A program made the position numbers and the translations under genes. From the NCBI GenBank assembly GCA_964410945.1, contig CAYPJE010000045.1:1-25838 (forward strand): 25,838 nucleotides of DNA, in the 5' to 3' direction. The stretch is from CAYPJE01 sp964410945 (GTDB lineage Bacteria; Fidelibacterota; Marinisomatia; Marinisomatales; TCS56). The notes beneath the pieces were generated by a model. That model saw only the letters and a program-made list of their open reading frames with translations, searched no databases and was not told the DNA's origin. Positions 1 through 8,134 of the stretch are shown one piece after another (positions within the stretch are counted from its first letter, which is position 1; each line of letters opens with the position of its first letter).

Positions 1-861
1 AAACTTTCGTTCATCACGGATTCTTTCAAGAAATTCTACCATAATCTGATGGCCGTATAATTCTTCTTCAATCTCATTAAAAAAATGCACTTCCATCACA
101 AATCCCTCATTATCGAAGGTTGGACGAAGGCCTAAATTACACATACCATAGATATTTTTAGTACTAAGTCTTCCCCGCGCTAAATATACTCCATTTCCGG
201 GCAGTAACTGGTTGGTTTCCACCGGAATAAAATTGGCCGTGGGGAAATTCAATGTCCGCCCGCGCCCGGCACCGTGCACCACTGTAGCTTCAAATCCATA
301 AACCCAACCCAATTCGAACGAAGCCCGGCGCATATTACCGGCATTGATTAATTCACGGATATGGGTACTGGAAATAATAACATCCTCATCCCGGAACGAA
401 TCAACTATTTCGACCTCGACACCATGCGGTACCAGGTATTCTTTGGTAAACCGGGGCGAACCTTCGCGATTGTAACCGAAATGATGATCATATCCAACTA
501 CCACCTTCCGCGGATTGATCCGGTGAAGAATAATAATGTCCAGAAAGTCTTTGGCGGTAATCTGTGAAAATTCTTTTGTGAACGGAATGACAATCACATA
601 ATCAACCGAAAGCTGCTCCAGCAAATCCAGTTTCTTGTCAATACTCATAATCAAAGGCAATGGTTCTTCCCTACTGTTCAAGACATGGCGGGGATGGGGA
701 TCGAAGGTTATTACCATCGATTTGCTATCCTGTGCCTGGGCATAGGCCACCACTTTTTTGACCAGTTCCTGATGGCCGCGATGCAAACCGTCGAAAGAAC
801 CGATTGTCAGGTAGCAATGCTCCGATTCGGGAATATTGTTCAGGCCGCGGAAGACTTCCAT
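1..861 (-). CDS. ribF: Bifunctional riboflavin kinase / FAD synthetase, C-terminus cut by window edge
   Basis: RibF phosphorylates riboflavin to FMN and adenylylates FMN to FAD in the cytoplasm. I translated 287 in-frame codons from an ATG at 861 to the left edge, without a stop. The N-terminal FAD synthetase half carries the nucleotidyltransferase motif FDGLHRGH at residues 23-30, followed by TFDPHPRHV (52-60) and an ISSTHIRE motif (163-170). The C-terminal riboflavin kinase half has GRGRTLNFPTANF near 199-211, with the PTAN metal/nucleotide motif. The family is usually about 305-315 residues, so roughly 20-30 residues are missing off the edge. The start overlaps the end of truB by 22 bases, which argues for co-transcription. 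Finding ribF after truB at the end of the nusA-infB cluster is a common bacterial order. No FMN riboswitch precedes it, as expected for an internal operon gene. Identification is secure. Confidence 0.96.
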   Translation of the reverse strand, partial: MEVFRGLNNIPESEHCYLTIGSFDGLHRGHQELVKKVVAYAQAQDSKSMVITFDPHPRHVLNSREEPLPLIMSIDKKLDLLEQLSVDYVIVIPFTKEFSQITAKDFLDIIILHRINPRKVVVGYDHHFGYNREGSPRFTKEYLVPHGVEVEIVDSFRDEDVIISSTHIRELINAGNMRRASFELGWVYGFEATVVHGAGRGRTLNFPTANFIPVETNQLLPGNGVYLARGRLSTKNIYGMCNLGLRPTFDNEGFVMEVHFFNEIEEELYGHQIMVEFLERIRDERKF

Positions 862-1493
862 TGCTCTTCAAATTGTTTGATTGTTAAGGCCTCTTCCAGA
901 TTAAAAACACCAACACTGGTGCGGGTTAATTCTATCAGGTGTCCTGCCGTACCCAGTTTGGCAGCTATATCGGAACCGAGTACCCGGATGTAGGTACCTT
1001 TACTACAGACTACTGAAAAAGTGATATTGGTTTTCTCCCATTCGATTAATTCAATTGAATGGATTATAATCGGGACAGGTTCCCGCTCAATTTCAATATT
1101 TTTCCTGGCCAGTTTATACAGACGTTGCCCGTCCACCTGTTTGGCTGAGTACATCGGCGGTACTTGTTCCTGAGGTCCAAGAAATGTGCCCAGGGCCGTT
1201 TTTACTGTTTCATTATTCAGGGCCGGGATCGGCTTTTCTTCCACAATCTGCCCTTCAAGGTCCAAAGTATCGGTTCTGGCACCTAACTTCAGGACAGCAG
1301 TATAAGCTTTGATATCGGCGCTGATTTGCGCCAATTTCTTGGTATCCGGACCGGTACCGATGATCAACACACCACTGGCAAACGGATCAAGCGTTCCACC
1401 ATGGCCTACTTTATTCTCCCGCGTGATGCCACGAACTTTCTTGACGACATCGAACGATGTCCACCCAACCGGCTTGATCAAATTAAGAATCAT
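840..1493 (-). CDS. truB: tRNA pseudouridine(55) synthase TruB
   Basis: TruB converts U55 of the tRNA T-loop to pseudouridine. The protein starts MILNLIKPVGWTSFDVV, the usual family opening, and has the catalytic motif GGTLDPFASGVL with the nucleophilic aspartate at residue 36. I chose the ATG at 1493 (217 aa); the frame is open upstream to 1565, but those residues lie inside rbfA and match nothing expected of TruB. No clear Shine-Dalgarno is seen; the start lies about 11 bases inside the 3' end of rbfA, so translational coupling is likely. At 217 residues it is shorter than the roughly 300-residue enterobacterial form and appears to lack most of the C-terminal PUA-like extension; short TruB proteins occur in other phyla. 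The gene overlaps ribF downstream. Confidence 0.96.
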   Translation of the reverse strand: MILNLIKPVGWTSFDVVKKVRGITRENKVGHGGTLDPFASGVLIIGTGPDTKKLAQISADIKAYTAVLKLGARTDTLDLEGQIVEEKPIPALNNETVKTALGTFLGPQEQVPPMYSAKQVDGQRLYKLARKNIEIEREPVPIIIHSIELIEWEKTNITFSVVCSKGTYIRVLGSDIAAKLGTAGHLIELTRTSVGVFNLEEALTIKQFEEQWKSSAA

Positions 1494-1857
1494 CGTCCCC
1501 GGGGTGATCTTGAAGATCATCGAAAATTTTATCAAGTTTCTCGGCATACTCCAGGCTTTCATCATGGATGAAGGTCAGTTCCGGTGTATAGCGGATATGT
1601 AATTCGGGTCCCAGATATTTACGGAAGGCGCTGGCCATATGATTCAATTTCCTGGCAACACCCTCAATATCGGGATTGGGTTTGATAACGCTGAAAAATA
1701 TTTTTGCATACTTGAGGTCGTTGGCGACCTGAGCACGGGTAAAAGTAATAAATCCCAGCTCGGTGAGATCTATATAACGGGTAGTGATATCACCGATTAT
1801 CTGGAGAATCTGCTGGGCGACCCGGTCGGGTCGCCGGTATGGCGTATGGAGACTCAA
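1483..1857 (-). CDS. rbfA: Ribosome-binding factor A
   Basis: RbfA is a small KH-fold protein that binds the immature 30S subunit and helps 16S rRNA 5'-end maturation. The 124-residue product has the family signature: basic N-terminus with RRPDRVAQQI, a central ARVANDLKYAKIFFSV-like strand region, and LGPELHIRYTPELTFIHDES towards the C-terminus. The start appears to be TTG at 1857, whose last two bases overlap the TGA stop of infB. There is no ATG before the middle of the protein, and the conserved RxxRVA motif lies about ten residues after the TTG, where RbfA proteins normally have it. The C-terminus is acidic (DDLQDHPGDDDS). The gene sits between infB and truB, overlapping both, which supports one polycistronic message. 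Confidence 0.95.
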   Translation of the reverse strand: MSLHTPYRRPDRVAQQILQIIGDITTRYIDLTELGFITFTRAQVANDLKYAKIFFSVIKPNPDIEGVARKLNHMASAFRKYLGPELHIRYTPELTFIHDESLEYAEKLDKIFDDLQDHPGDDDS

Positions 1858-4370
1858 TTCGCTTCAAGTTTCCTCTTAATTTTCTTTATTTCGTACACTT
1901 CTATGATATCGCCTTCCTGGTATTTCTTGGCACCTTCAATTCCGATACCGCATTCCAGTCCTTCCTTAACCTCTTTGGCGTCGTCCTTGAAGCGCTTCAG
2001 GGATGTAACCGTGCCTGAGACGATAACCTCGTCATCCCTTACCAGACGTGCCATGGCATTACGGCGGATAATACCCTCCGCTACTTTACAACCGGCGATG
2101 AATCCCAGGTTGGGAATCTTAAACTGGGCCTGGACATTGGCTTTTCCGACAATCTCTTCCTGGGTTTCAGGTTCCAACATACCTTCAAGGGCCAGTTTGA
2201 TATCTTCAACGGCGTTGTAAATAATACTGTAAGACCTGATTTCAACCCCCTCCTGTTTGGCCAGCAGTTTGGCATTGGAACTGATCTGTACCTGGAAACC
2301 GATGATAACAGCCCCGGAAGTGGCTGCCAGGAATACATCAGATTCCATGACCATTCCGACACCTTTATGGACGGTCTGTACCCCAACTTCACTGGTATTG
2401 AGTTTTTCCAGTGTCTGAGCCAATGCTTCCACCGATCCATCCACGTCACCTTTGATGATCAATGGCAGGTTTTTCATACTGCCTTCCTTGATCATGACAG
2501 AGATCGCATCCAGTGATTGAGTCGATATTTTCTTCTGATCGATTTCACGTTTCACACGCTGACGCTCAGAAGCAATCCGTTTCAAATCCCGTTCATTATC
2601 GACAACAGCGAAAATATCAGCGGCCTGCGGTACCTGGTCAAAACCCAGAATCTGAACCGCATCGGAAGGAACCGCTGTCTTGATCCGGCGGCCACGTTCA
2701 TCCATAATAGCCCGAATTTTACCAGGGAAAGTATTACAGATAAACGGATCACCAACCGCCAGGGTACCTTTTTGAATTAGAACAGTGGCAATAGCACCAT
2801 GGCCTTTATCAAGGCGGGCTTCGACAATAGTACCACGTCCCAGAGTATCAAAATTAGCTTTCAATTCCAGCATTTCGGCTTCCATCAGGACCGCCGCCAG
2901 CAGATCATCGATTCCCTGGCCGGTTTTAGCCGATACTTCGATAGCCTGAACCTTGCCACCCCAGTCTTCTACCTGTACGCTATGCTCAGATAATTCCCGT
3001 TTCACGCGGTCAACATCTGTGCCTTGAAGATCAATTTTATTGATCGCTATAATCAGGGGAACACTGGCTGCTTTGGCATGGTTGATTGCCTCTATTGTCT
3101 GTGGCATAACACCATCATTGGCGGCAACGACCAGAATCACGATATCAGTAACCTGTGCACCACGGGCCCGCATGGCTGTGAAAGCTTCGTGCCCCGGTGT
3201 ATCCAGAAATGTCACCATCTGACCCGGATTCACTTCGACTTTGTAGGCACCGATATGCTGGGTAATGCCACCCGATTCACCAGCGACGACATTTTCCTCA
3301 CGGATATAGTCCAGGATCGATGTTTTACCATGGTCAACATGGCCCATTACCGTGACTACTGGAGCACGGCTCTTGGCATTCTCCAGATCCTCTTCGGTTT
3401 CATCCAGGGTAAATAATTCTTCGCCGATATCAGTCATCTGTTCGGCCTGGTAACCAAATTCTTCGGCCAGTAATTCGATTGTATCCCAATCCAGGCGTTG
3501 GTTGATCGTTGCCAGAACACCCAACGAAAAACATTTCTGGATGATCTCGTTGGCCGCAACCTCAAATATCTTGGATAATTCTTCTACGCTAGAAAATTCA
3601 GCGATTTTCAGAATAAAGTTACCATCCCCGTCCTCACTGGAATGCTGGGAACGGGATTTGGTATAGGATTTCTTCTTAGATTTGGTATCGATCCCAGCCA
3701 ATGTTCGACGAACAGCATCACGAACACTGGGCTTGACATCCTTTGATTTTTCTTTCTTCTTCTTATCTTTGGGCTTGCCTTTTGGCCCGGCAGCTCCAAT
3801 CTGGGATTCAATCTCAGATAAATCAATTTTACGTAATTTATGTTTTTCACCGGTTTCAGTCCGGCCGACCTTGGGCTTGGCGGGAGCCTTGGATTTCTTA
3901 GCTTCTTCGGCGGCTTTTTTGGCTGCTTCCTTCTCAGCGATCTCTCTGGCTTTTCGCTCTTCCTCAAGCCGCTTGGCTTCTTCCGCTTCACGCCGTTTCT
4001 TCTCGGCTTCCTCTTCAGCCTTTTTACGGGCAACTTCTTCAGCCTCCTGCTGAGCCTTTATCCGTTCCTCTTCTTCCAGCTTGCGCTGTTCGTCCAAAGA
4101 TAATATCCGCATGTGCTTGCTGTCGGTGCGCTGGACATCTTTCTGCCTTGATTCATGAATCTCACGACGCACCTGATCCTTACGGTAGCGGTCAACGACC
4201 TCTTTATCCTTGGCAAACTCAGCCAGAATCAGTTGATGGGCCTCATCATTGACCGGGGACATATGACTGGATATGTCTAACCCCTTTTTCTTGAGAAACG
4301 ACATTATTTCCTGATGGGAAATATTCAGCTCCTTGGCGATCTGAAAAATGCGCATTGGTCGCTTAGCCAT
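1854..4370 (-). CDS. infB: Translation initiation factor IF-2
   Basis: IF-2 is the GTPase that brings initiator fMet-tRNA to the 30S subunit and promotes subunit joining. At 838 residues it is a normal long bacterial form. Visible parts are an N-terminal IF2_N subdomain (about 5-50: MRIFQIAKELNISHQEI), a long Lys/Glu/Ala-rich charged segment (about 80-240) that is probably helical and flexible, a second IF2_N-like unit (about 253-312), and then the GTPase domain. The G motifs are GHVDHGKT (343-350), DTPGH (390-394), NKID (444-447) and SAKTG (480-484); the beta-barrel and fMet-tRNA-binding domains follow. The ATG at 4370 lies 11 bases after the nusA stop with only a weak purine stretch upstream, so coupling to nusA is plausible. 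The last residues overlap the TTG of rbfA. Confidence 0.98.
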   Translation of the reverse strand: MAKRPMRIFQIAKELNISHQEIMSFLKKKGLDISSHMSPVNDEAHQLILAEFAKDKEVVDRYRKDQVRREIHESRQKDVQRTDSKHMRILSLDEQRKLEEEERIKAQQEAEEVARKKAEEEAEKKRREAEEAKRLEEERKAREIAEKEAAKKAAEEAKKSKAPAKPKVGRTETGEKHKLRKIDLSEIESQIGAAGPKGKPKDKKKKEKSKDVKPSVRDAVRRTLAGIDTKSKKKSYTKSRSQHSSEDGDGNFILKIAEFSSVEELSKIFEVAANEIIQKCFSLGVLATINQRLDWDTIELLAEEFGYQAEQMTDIGEELFTLDETEEDLENAKSRAPVVTVMGHVDHGKTSILDYIREENVVAGESGGITQHIGAYKVEVNPGQMVTFLDTPGHEAFTAMRARGAQVTDIVILVVAANDGVMPQTIEAINHAKAASVPLIIAINKIDLQGTDVDRVKRELSEHSVQVEDWGGKVQAIEVSAKTGQGIDDLLAAVLMEAEMLELKANFDTLGRGTIVEARLDKGHGAIATVLIQKGTLAVGDPFICNTFPGKIRAIMDERGRRIKTAVPSDAVQILGFDQVPQAADIFAVVDNERDLKRIASERQRVKREIDQKKISTQSLDAISVMIKEGSMKNLPLIIKGDVDGSVEALAQTLEKLNTSEVGVQTVHKGVGMVMESDVFLAATSGAVIIGFQVQISSNAKLLAKQEGVEIRSYSIIYNAVEDIKLALEGMLEPETQEEIVGKANVQAQFKIPNLGFIAGCKVAEGIIRRNAMARLVRDDEVIVSGTVTSLKRFKDDAKEVKEGLECGIGIEGAKKYQEGDIIEVYEIKKIKRKLEAN

Positions 4371-4381
4371 ATAAATTTACC

Positions 4382-5692
4382 CTAATCTTCATTTGCATCA
4401 TCGGATTCAATCAAATCCTCAACCAGTTCTTCTTCAGTATCGCTACTGCCTTCGACAAATTTCTGGATCGCGTCAAAAATATTTTCCACAACTTCCTCGT
4501 CAATACCATCGATTGCCAGCAGTACCTCTTCGCTGGTATTGATAGCATCGGCAAGCGTTACGATTCCTGCGTCACTAAGCGCATCGGCAACCTTGGCCGG
4601 TATATCCGATATAGCTGTCAAGGCGGTATTTTGTTCGGTTTGCTTGCGCTCATACTCAGTCTTACCGTAAGCATCGATTCGGTAACCGGTTACGCGCGCT
4701 GCCAGATTAATATTCACACCACCTTTACCGATGGCTGTATCAAGATCCGTGTCATTGAAAATTGCGGCACAGTATTGACGATCATCATCAATATAAAGAT
4801 TAATGGGTTTTGCTGGTGATAAGGCGCGGGAGATAAGTATTTCCGGCTGTTCACTGTGATTGATAATGTCAATCTTTTCATTATTCAATTCCCGGACAAT
4901 AGCCTGGATCCGGCTGCCGCGCATCCCGACACAGGCACCGACCGCATCGATGCGCCGATCCTGTGATTTAACAATAATTTTGGCTCTTTCACCGGGCTGA
5001 CGGACGATCTGGGTAATATCAATTATACCGTCCTCAATCTCCGGCACCTCCATCTCAAACAGCTTATGCAGGAAATCATTGCTGGAACGGGAAATAACAA
5101 TATCCGGGCCTTTGGGACTGACATCGACCGATTTGATTATCGCACGGACCGTGTCACCGCGACGGTAACGTTCGGACTGTATCTGCTCGCGTTTAGGCAT
5201 ACGCAGTTCGGCATGTTCTATATTCACATAAATATTATCTTTTTGAACCTGGTGAACGGCACCGATAATAATTTCACCAACGCGCTGATTATAATCCTCA
5301 TAAATATATTTTTTCTCGACATCCTGGATCCGCTGGGCAAAAAACTGCTTGGCTGTGGCAACCAGCCGGCGGCCAAAAACAGCCGGGTCGATGACTTCAA
5401 TATAATCATCGCCCACATCCAGGTCTTCCAGGTCCGGCTCCAGGCGACGCACATCAGCAATCGAAATCTCGTGAGTAGGATCATCGACTGTGTCAACGAT
5501 AGTTTTTTCGGCGTAAATCTCTATTTCGCCCTTATCAATGTTGACAATTACACTGCAATTCTCGGAATCGCCACGCTGTTTTTCGATAATGTAGAGAAAT
5601 AACTGTTCAATAATTGAACCTAATTCTGAACGCTCGACATTTTTTTCGCGCGCAATTTCAGAAAATACTTCGATCAATTCCCGGTTAATCAA
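4382..5692 (-). CDS. nusA: Transcription termination/antitermination factor NusA
   Basis: NusA binds RNA polymerase and nascent RNA and modulates pausing, termination and antitermination. The 436-residue protein has the polymerase-binding N-terminal domain (about 1-120), an S1 domain (about 136-200), KH1 with GMRGSRIQ (257-264), KH2 with GKGG (322-325), a helix-hairpin-helix-like region (about 362-412) and an acidic tail (415-436). It lacks the duplicated acidic repeats of gamma-proteobacterial NusA, as in most phyla. The start codon is TTG at 5692, supported by a GGAGG six bases upstream; no in-frame ATG offers a better start. It follows rimP by 18 bases and precedes infB by 11 bases, the standard rimP-nusA-infB order. 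Confidence 0.97.
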   Translation of the reverse strand: MINRELIEVFSEIAREKNVERSELGSIIEQLFLYIIEKQRGDSENCSVIVNIDKGEIEIYAEKTIVDTVDDPTHEISIADVRRLEPDLEDLDVGDDYIEVIDPAVFGRRLVATAKQFFAQRIQDVEKKYIYEDYNQRVGEIIIGAVHQVQKDNIYVNIEHAELRMPKREQIQSERYRRGDTVRAIIKSVDVSPKGPDIVISRSSNDFLHKLFEMEVPEIEDGIIDITQIVRQPGERAKIIVKSQDRRIDAVGACVGMRGSRIQAIVRELNNEKIDIINHSEQPEILISRALSPAKPINLYIDDDRQYCAAIFNDTDLDTAIGKGGVNINLAARVTGYRIDAYGKTEYERKQTEQNTALTAISDIPAKVADALSDAGIVTLADAINTSEEVLLAIDGIDEEVVENIFDAIQKFVEGSSDTEEELVEDLIESDDANED

Positions 5693-5710
5693 AAGAAACC
5701 TCCATTAACC

Positions 5711-6148
5711 CTAAAAGGAAACTAAAGTTTTAGCTTGAATAATTTTTTCAAACGGGATAAAGGTATCGCCCTGCTTAGGCAGATTGATATTTATCCCCCC
5801 TTCACTAACACTTGTTAACTTGCCGGCAATCTCCATTTCCATTTCTGCATCAGCATATCTAACACTTAATTTCCGATTGACATTTTTGCGATATTGGAAC
5901 GGGAGCTGTAACGGTGCATCGACGCCCGGTGATGTCACCTCCAGACGAAATCCATTCGGAAATAACTGTTCCATTTCTTCGGCATTCTGTATTGTCTTGG
6001 TAACACGGGTAACCAGTTCCAGCGACACCGGCAATTCGGAATCGATGACCACTTTAAGTGGTGAATTAGTACCATCACCACGTACTTCCAGCACAACCAC
6101 CTCTTCGGCAGCGACCAGTTTTTTTACTATGTCTATCAGTTGTTCCAT
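5711..6148 (-). CDS. rimP: Ribosome maturation factor RimP
   Basis: RimP assists 30S subunit assembly. The 145-residue product begins MEQLIDIVKKLVAAEEVVVLEV and holds the family core GFRLEVTSPGVDAPL, where SPG followed by an acidic residue is the characteristic motif, then a C-terminal SH3-like segment containing RKLSVRYADAEMEMEIAGKL. I chose the ATG at 6148; the frame is open to a TTG at 6181, but that start lies inside a hairpin and its extra residues are unlike RimP. No strong Shine-Dalgarno is visible. The position directly upstream of nusA confirms the call, since similarity alone is weak in this family. A terminator-like hairpin lies 16 bases upstream. Confidence 0.93.
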   Translation of the reverse strand: MEQLIDIVKKLVAAEEVVVLEVRGDGTNSPLKVVIDSELPVSLELVTRVTKTIQNAEEMEQLFPNGFRLEVTSPGVDAPLQLPFQYRKNVNRKLSVRYADAEMEMEIAGKLTSVSEGGININLPKQGDTFIPFEKIIQAKTLVSF

Positions 6149-6163
6149 GTCAATCAGTAAAAG

Positions 6164-6190
6164 AAAAGTGGGCGTTGTCAACCCACTTTT
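6164..6190 (-). terminator. Hairpin with T-rich tail between the TPR gene and rimP
   Basis: A perfect 9-bp inverted repeat (AAAAGTGGG / CCCACTTTT) flanks a 9-base loop. Read on the minus strand, the second arm runs into TTTTCTTTT, the layout of a Rho-independent terminator, though the stem has only five pairs in its GC-rich part. It lies about 42 bases after the stop of the tetratricopeptide gene and 16 bases before rimP. It could end the upstream transcript, or act as an attenuator in the leader of rimP-nusA-infB. The loop also contains TTGACA on the minus strand, but I see no convincing -10 element after it. Confidence 0.55.
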
Positions 6191-6232
6191 CAGCCTTGAT
6201 TTTACTTGAATTTATTGACTTTAACAAGCCAT

Positions 6233-6922
6233 TTATCGTCGATCTTCAAGTACCAGTAACTCACCGGCAACTTCCTCTGCTGATTGTTTGCTGGTACGAC
6301 TTAAATCTTCTTCTGCCAGAATGGAATTAATCAGTTTCCCGGCTTCCTGATAGCGACCTTCGTCAACTAATAGTTGGGCTAAACGTATCTGTTTATTCTG
6401 TTTATCGCCAGGGGTCGATGATTTCCTGACCGCATCCTTGGTATAACTTATTGCTGCTGTCAGATCGCCGGTAAATACCTTCAACTCAGCTAACATGACG
6501 TAGGCATTGCTGACCAGCATGTCATTGCTGGTATTTCTGATGAATTCACTCAGATTCATTTCAGCCGACTCGTACTCTTTCCGATCGAAATATATTTTCC
6601 CTAAGTAATAACCGGCCAGGGCACCATCTTTTGTATTTCCAAATTCATCCATAACATAATCCAACTGCAGGATGGCATTATCGATATCAGACTGGGCATA
6701 GGCAACCAATGCTTTCCCCATCGCTGTCCGGGCAACTTCATTGTTATTGACATTACGATTGATCAATATTATTAACAGAACCACTACAACCAGAACGGCT
6801 GCAACCGATCTCGTAATCAGAGACTGGTTTTCTTTCAAATAGGTCTGAACCTTAAACGTGGTTTCCAACAATGGGTCACGTTTAATCTCTTTTTTAGTAA
6901 TCTTCTTTTTCGGTTTCAGCAT
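6233..6922 (-). CDS. Membrane-anchored tetratricopeptide repeat protein
   Basis: The product is 229 residues. A lysine-rich N-terminal stretch (1-15) is followed by one transmembrane helix at about 38-55 (SVAAVLVVVVLLIILINR), and the rest is a helical domain with TPR-like units such as AGYYLGKIYFDRKEYESAEMNLSEF and RLAQLLVDEGRYQEAGKLINSIL. The positive N-terminus suggests a cytoplasmic tail with the TPR domain in the periplasm, the layout of YfgM-like and tol-pal-associated TPR proteins; I cannot assign it to a named family. The ATG at 6922 was chosen over a GTG at 6952 because GGAG lies about seven bases before it. It sits between tRNA-Arg and rimP. The function is unknown; a role in protein-protein contacts at the inner membrane is the most that can be said. 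Confidence 0.85.
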   Translation of the reverse strand: MLKPKKKITKKEIKRDPLLETTFKVQTYLKENQSLITRSVAAVLVVVVLLIILINRNVNNNEVARTAMGKALVAYAQSDIDNAILQLDYVMDEFGNTKDGALAGYYLGKIYFDRKEYESAEMNLSEFIRNTSNDMLVSNAYVMLAELKVFTGDLTAAISYTKDAVRKSSTPGDKQNKQIRLAQLLVDEGRYQEAGKLINSILAEEDLSRTSKQSAEEVAGELLVLEDRR

Positions 6923-6985
6923 TTTTGCTCCATTGAATTCACAAATATTCACCCGGTTAAAAACATATCATCCGAGCCCAATCCG

Positions 6986-7059
6986 TACCCACAACAGGAT
7001 TCGAACCTGTGGCCTGCTGCTTAGGAGGCAGCCGCTCTATCCAACTGAGCTATGTGGGC
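6986..7059 (-). tRNA. tRNA-Arg (anticodon CCU)
   Basis: The minus strand folds as a 74-nt cloverleaf. The acceptor stem is GCCCACA paired with TGTGGGT (one G-U at the first pair). The D arm is GCTC...GAGC, the anticodon stem GCTGC/GCAGC with loop CTCCTAA, and the T arm ACAGG TTCGAAT CCTGT, with discriminator A. Anticodon CCU reads AGG. The 3' CCA is not encoded. It lies between gpsA and the TPR gene, same strand, with no terminator visible on either side. Confidence 0.97.
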
Positions 7060-7111
7060 AGGCTTTGAAATTACTTAAAATACATTGCTCGATAAAAGCA
7101 GGAATCGCATT

Positions 7112-8128
7112 TTAATCGAGGTTTTCGTGTTTTAAATCGCGGGTCATCAATGTTTCGACCCCTTCCACCGGATCAAGATCATTAAATAAAACCTGGTAAA
7201 TAACTTCAGAAATCGGCATTTCCACCGCATATTTGGTCCGTAATTGATGAACCGATGTTGCAGTTTTCACACCTTCGGCTACCATTTTCATCGCATCCAA
7301 TATTTCCTGCAGGGTCCGGCCCTTTCCAATCTCTTCACCAACATAACGGTTACGGCTGTGCCGGCTTAAACAGGTCACGATCAAATCACCGATTCCGCTC
7401 AAACCGCCAAAGGTCTCCTGGCGGGCACCCATTTTAACACCCAGCCTGGTGATTTCTTTAATACCTCTGGTCAACAGGGCTGCTTTGGTGTTATCGCCGT
7501 AACCGATACCATCACAAATTCCGGCTGCGATTGCAATTACATTTTTCAGTGATCCACCCAACTCAACGCCCAATATATCATCATTGGTATAAACGCGCAT
7601 TACAGAATTTGATACAACTTTCTGCACAATCCGCGCCGATCCAAGATTATGAGAGGCAGCAACTAAAGTAGTTGGTTTTTTACGGGCCACTTCTTCAGCA
7701 TGACTTGGGCCATACAAGGAAACAATCCTGTCAAAGGGGATATTCCCGACTGAATTAATGACCTGACTCATAGTCAGTAAAGAATCATTTTCCACACCTT
7801 TGGCAAGATTGACGACAATCTGACTAGCACTCATAAATGCAGTGATTTCAGCAATGACATGCCGCACGATATGAGAAGGGACAGCAATTATTATCAACTC
7901 GCTGCCAGGAATCACTTCTGAGTAGTCCAGAGAAAAATTGATTGCCGGATCAAATCTCAGATCGGATATAAATGGATGTGATCGCGTTTTTTCCATCGCG
8001 ACCAGTTCTTCGGGAAATTTATGCCAGATACTGACAGTATGGCCATTCTCGGCCAGCATCTGAGCAACTGTTCCACCCCAGGAACCGCCACCTAATACAG
8101 TAATTTTTCTACCCATGGGATCCACCAT
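7112..8128 (-). CDS. gpsA: Glycerol-3-phosphate dehydrogenase [NAD(P)+]
   Basis: GpsA reduces dihydroxyacetone phosphate to sn-glycerol 3-phosphate, the backbone for membrane phospholipids. The 338-residue protein is of normal length. It has the Rossmann dinucleotide loop VLGGGSWGGT (11-20), the conserved NLAKGVE segment (107-113), GPSHAEE (140-146), and the catalytic lysine in GGSLKNVIAIAAG (K195). FGGLSGIGDLIVTC, typical of the C-terminal domain, follows. The first ATG (8128) has GGA about six bases upstream; an internal ATG at 8116 is a possible alternative and would give MGRKITVLGGG. It follows the acyl-CoA synthetase gene by six bases, so the two lipid-metabolism genes are probably co-transcribed. 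Confidence 0.97.
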   Translation of the reverse strand: MVDPMGRKITVLGGGSWGGTVAQMLAENGHTVSIWHKFPEELVAMEKTRSHPFISDLRFDPAINFSLDYSEVIPGSELIIIAVPSHIVRHVIAEITAFMSASQIVVNLAKGVENDSLLTMSQVINSVGNIPFDRIVSLYGPSHAEEVARKKPTTLVAASHNLGSARIVQKVVSNSVMRVYTNDDILGVELGGSLKNVIAIAAGICDGIGYGDNTKAALLTRGIKEITRLGVKMGARQETFGGLSGIGDLIVTCLSRHSRNRYVGEEIGKGRTLQEILDAMKMVAEGVKTATSVHQLRTKYAVEMPISEVIYQVLFNDLDPVEGVETLMTRDLKHENLD

Positions 8129-8134
8129 TTTCCA

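Noticed and set aside
840..900. FMN riboswitch upstream of ribF
   Set aside because: ribF starts inside truB, leaving no untranslated leader, and no RFN-type conserved pieces are seen.
1494..1565. Longer truB reading from an upstream start at 1565
   Set aside because: The 24 extra residues overlap rbfA and do not resemble the TruB N-terminus; the ATG at 1493 gives the normal family opening.
5066..5602. Long plus-strand open frame opposite nusA
   Set aside because: It is an antisense shadow of a well conserved gene, without a ribosome site; similar shadows at 1639-2220, 3682-4053 and 12196-12681 were dropped for the same reason.
5685..5705. Six-codon reading frame (ATG GAG ... TAA) just before nusA
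   Set aside because: It contains the Shine-Dalgarno of nusA and overlaps the TTG start, which makes a chance ATG more likely than a regulatory peptide.
6858..7115. Plus-strand open frame over the tRNA-Arg
   Set aside because: It is antisense to tRNA-Arg and to the N-terminus of the TPR gene, and shows no coding pattern of its own.
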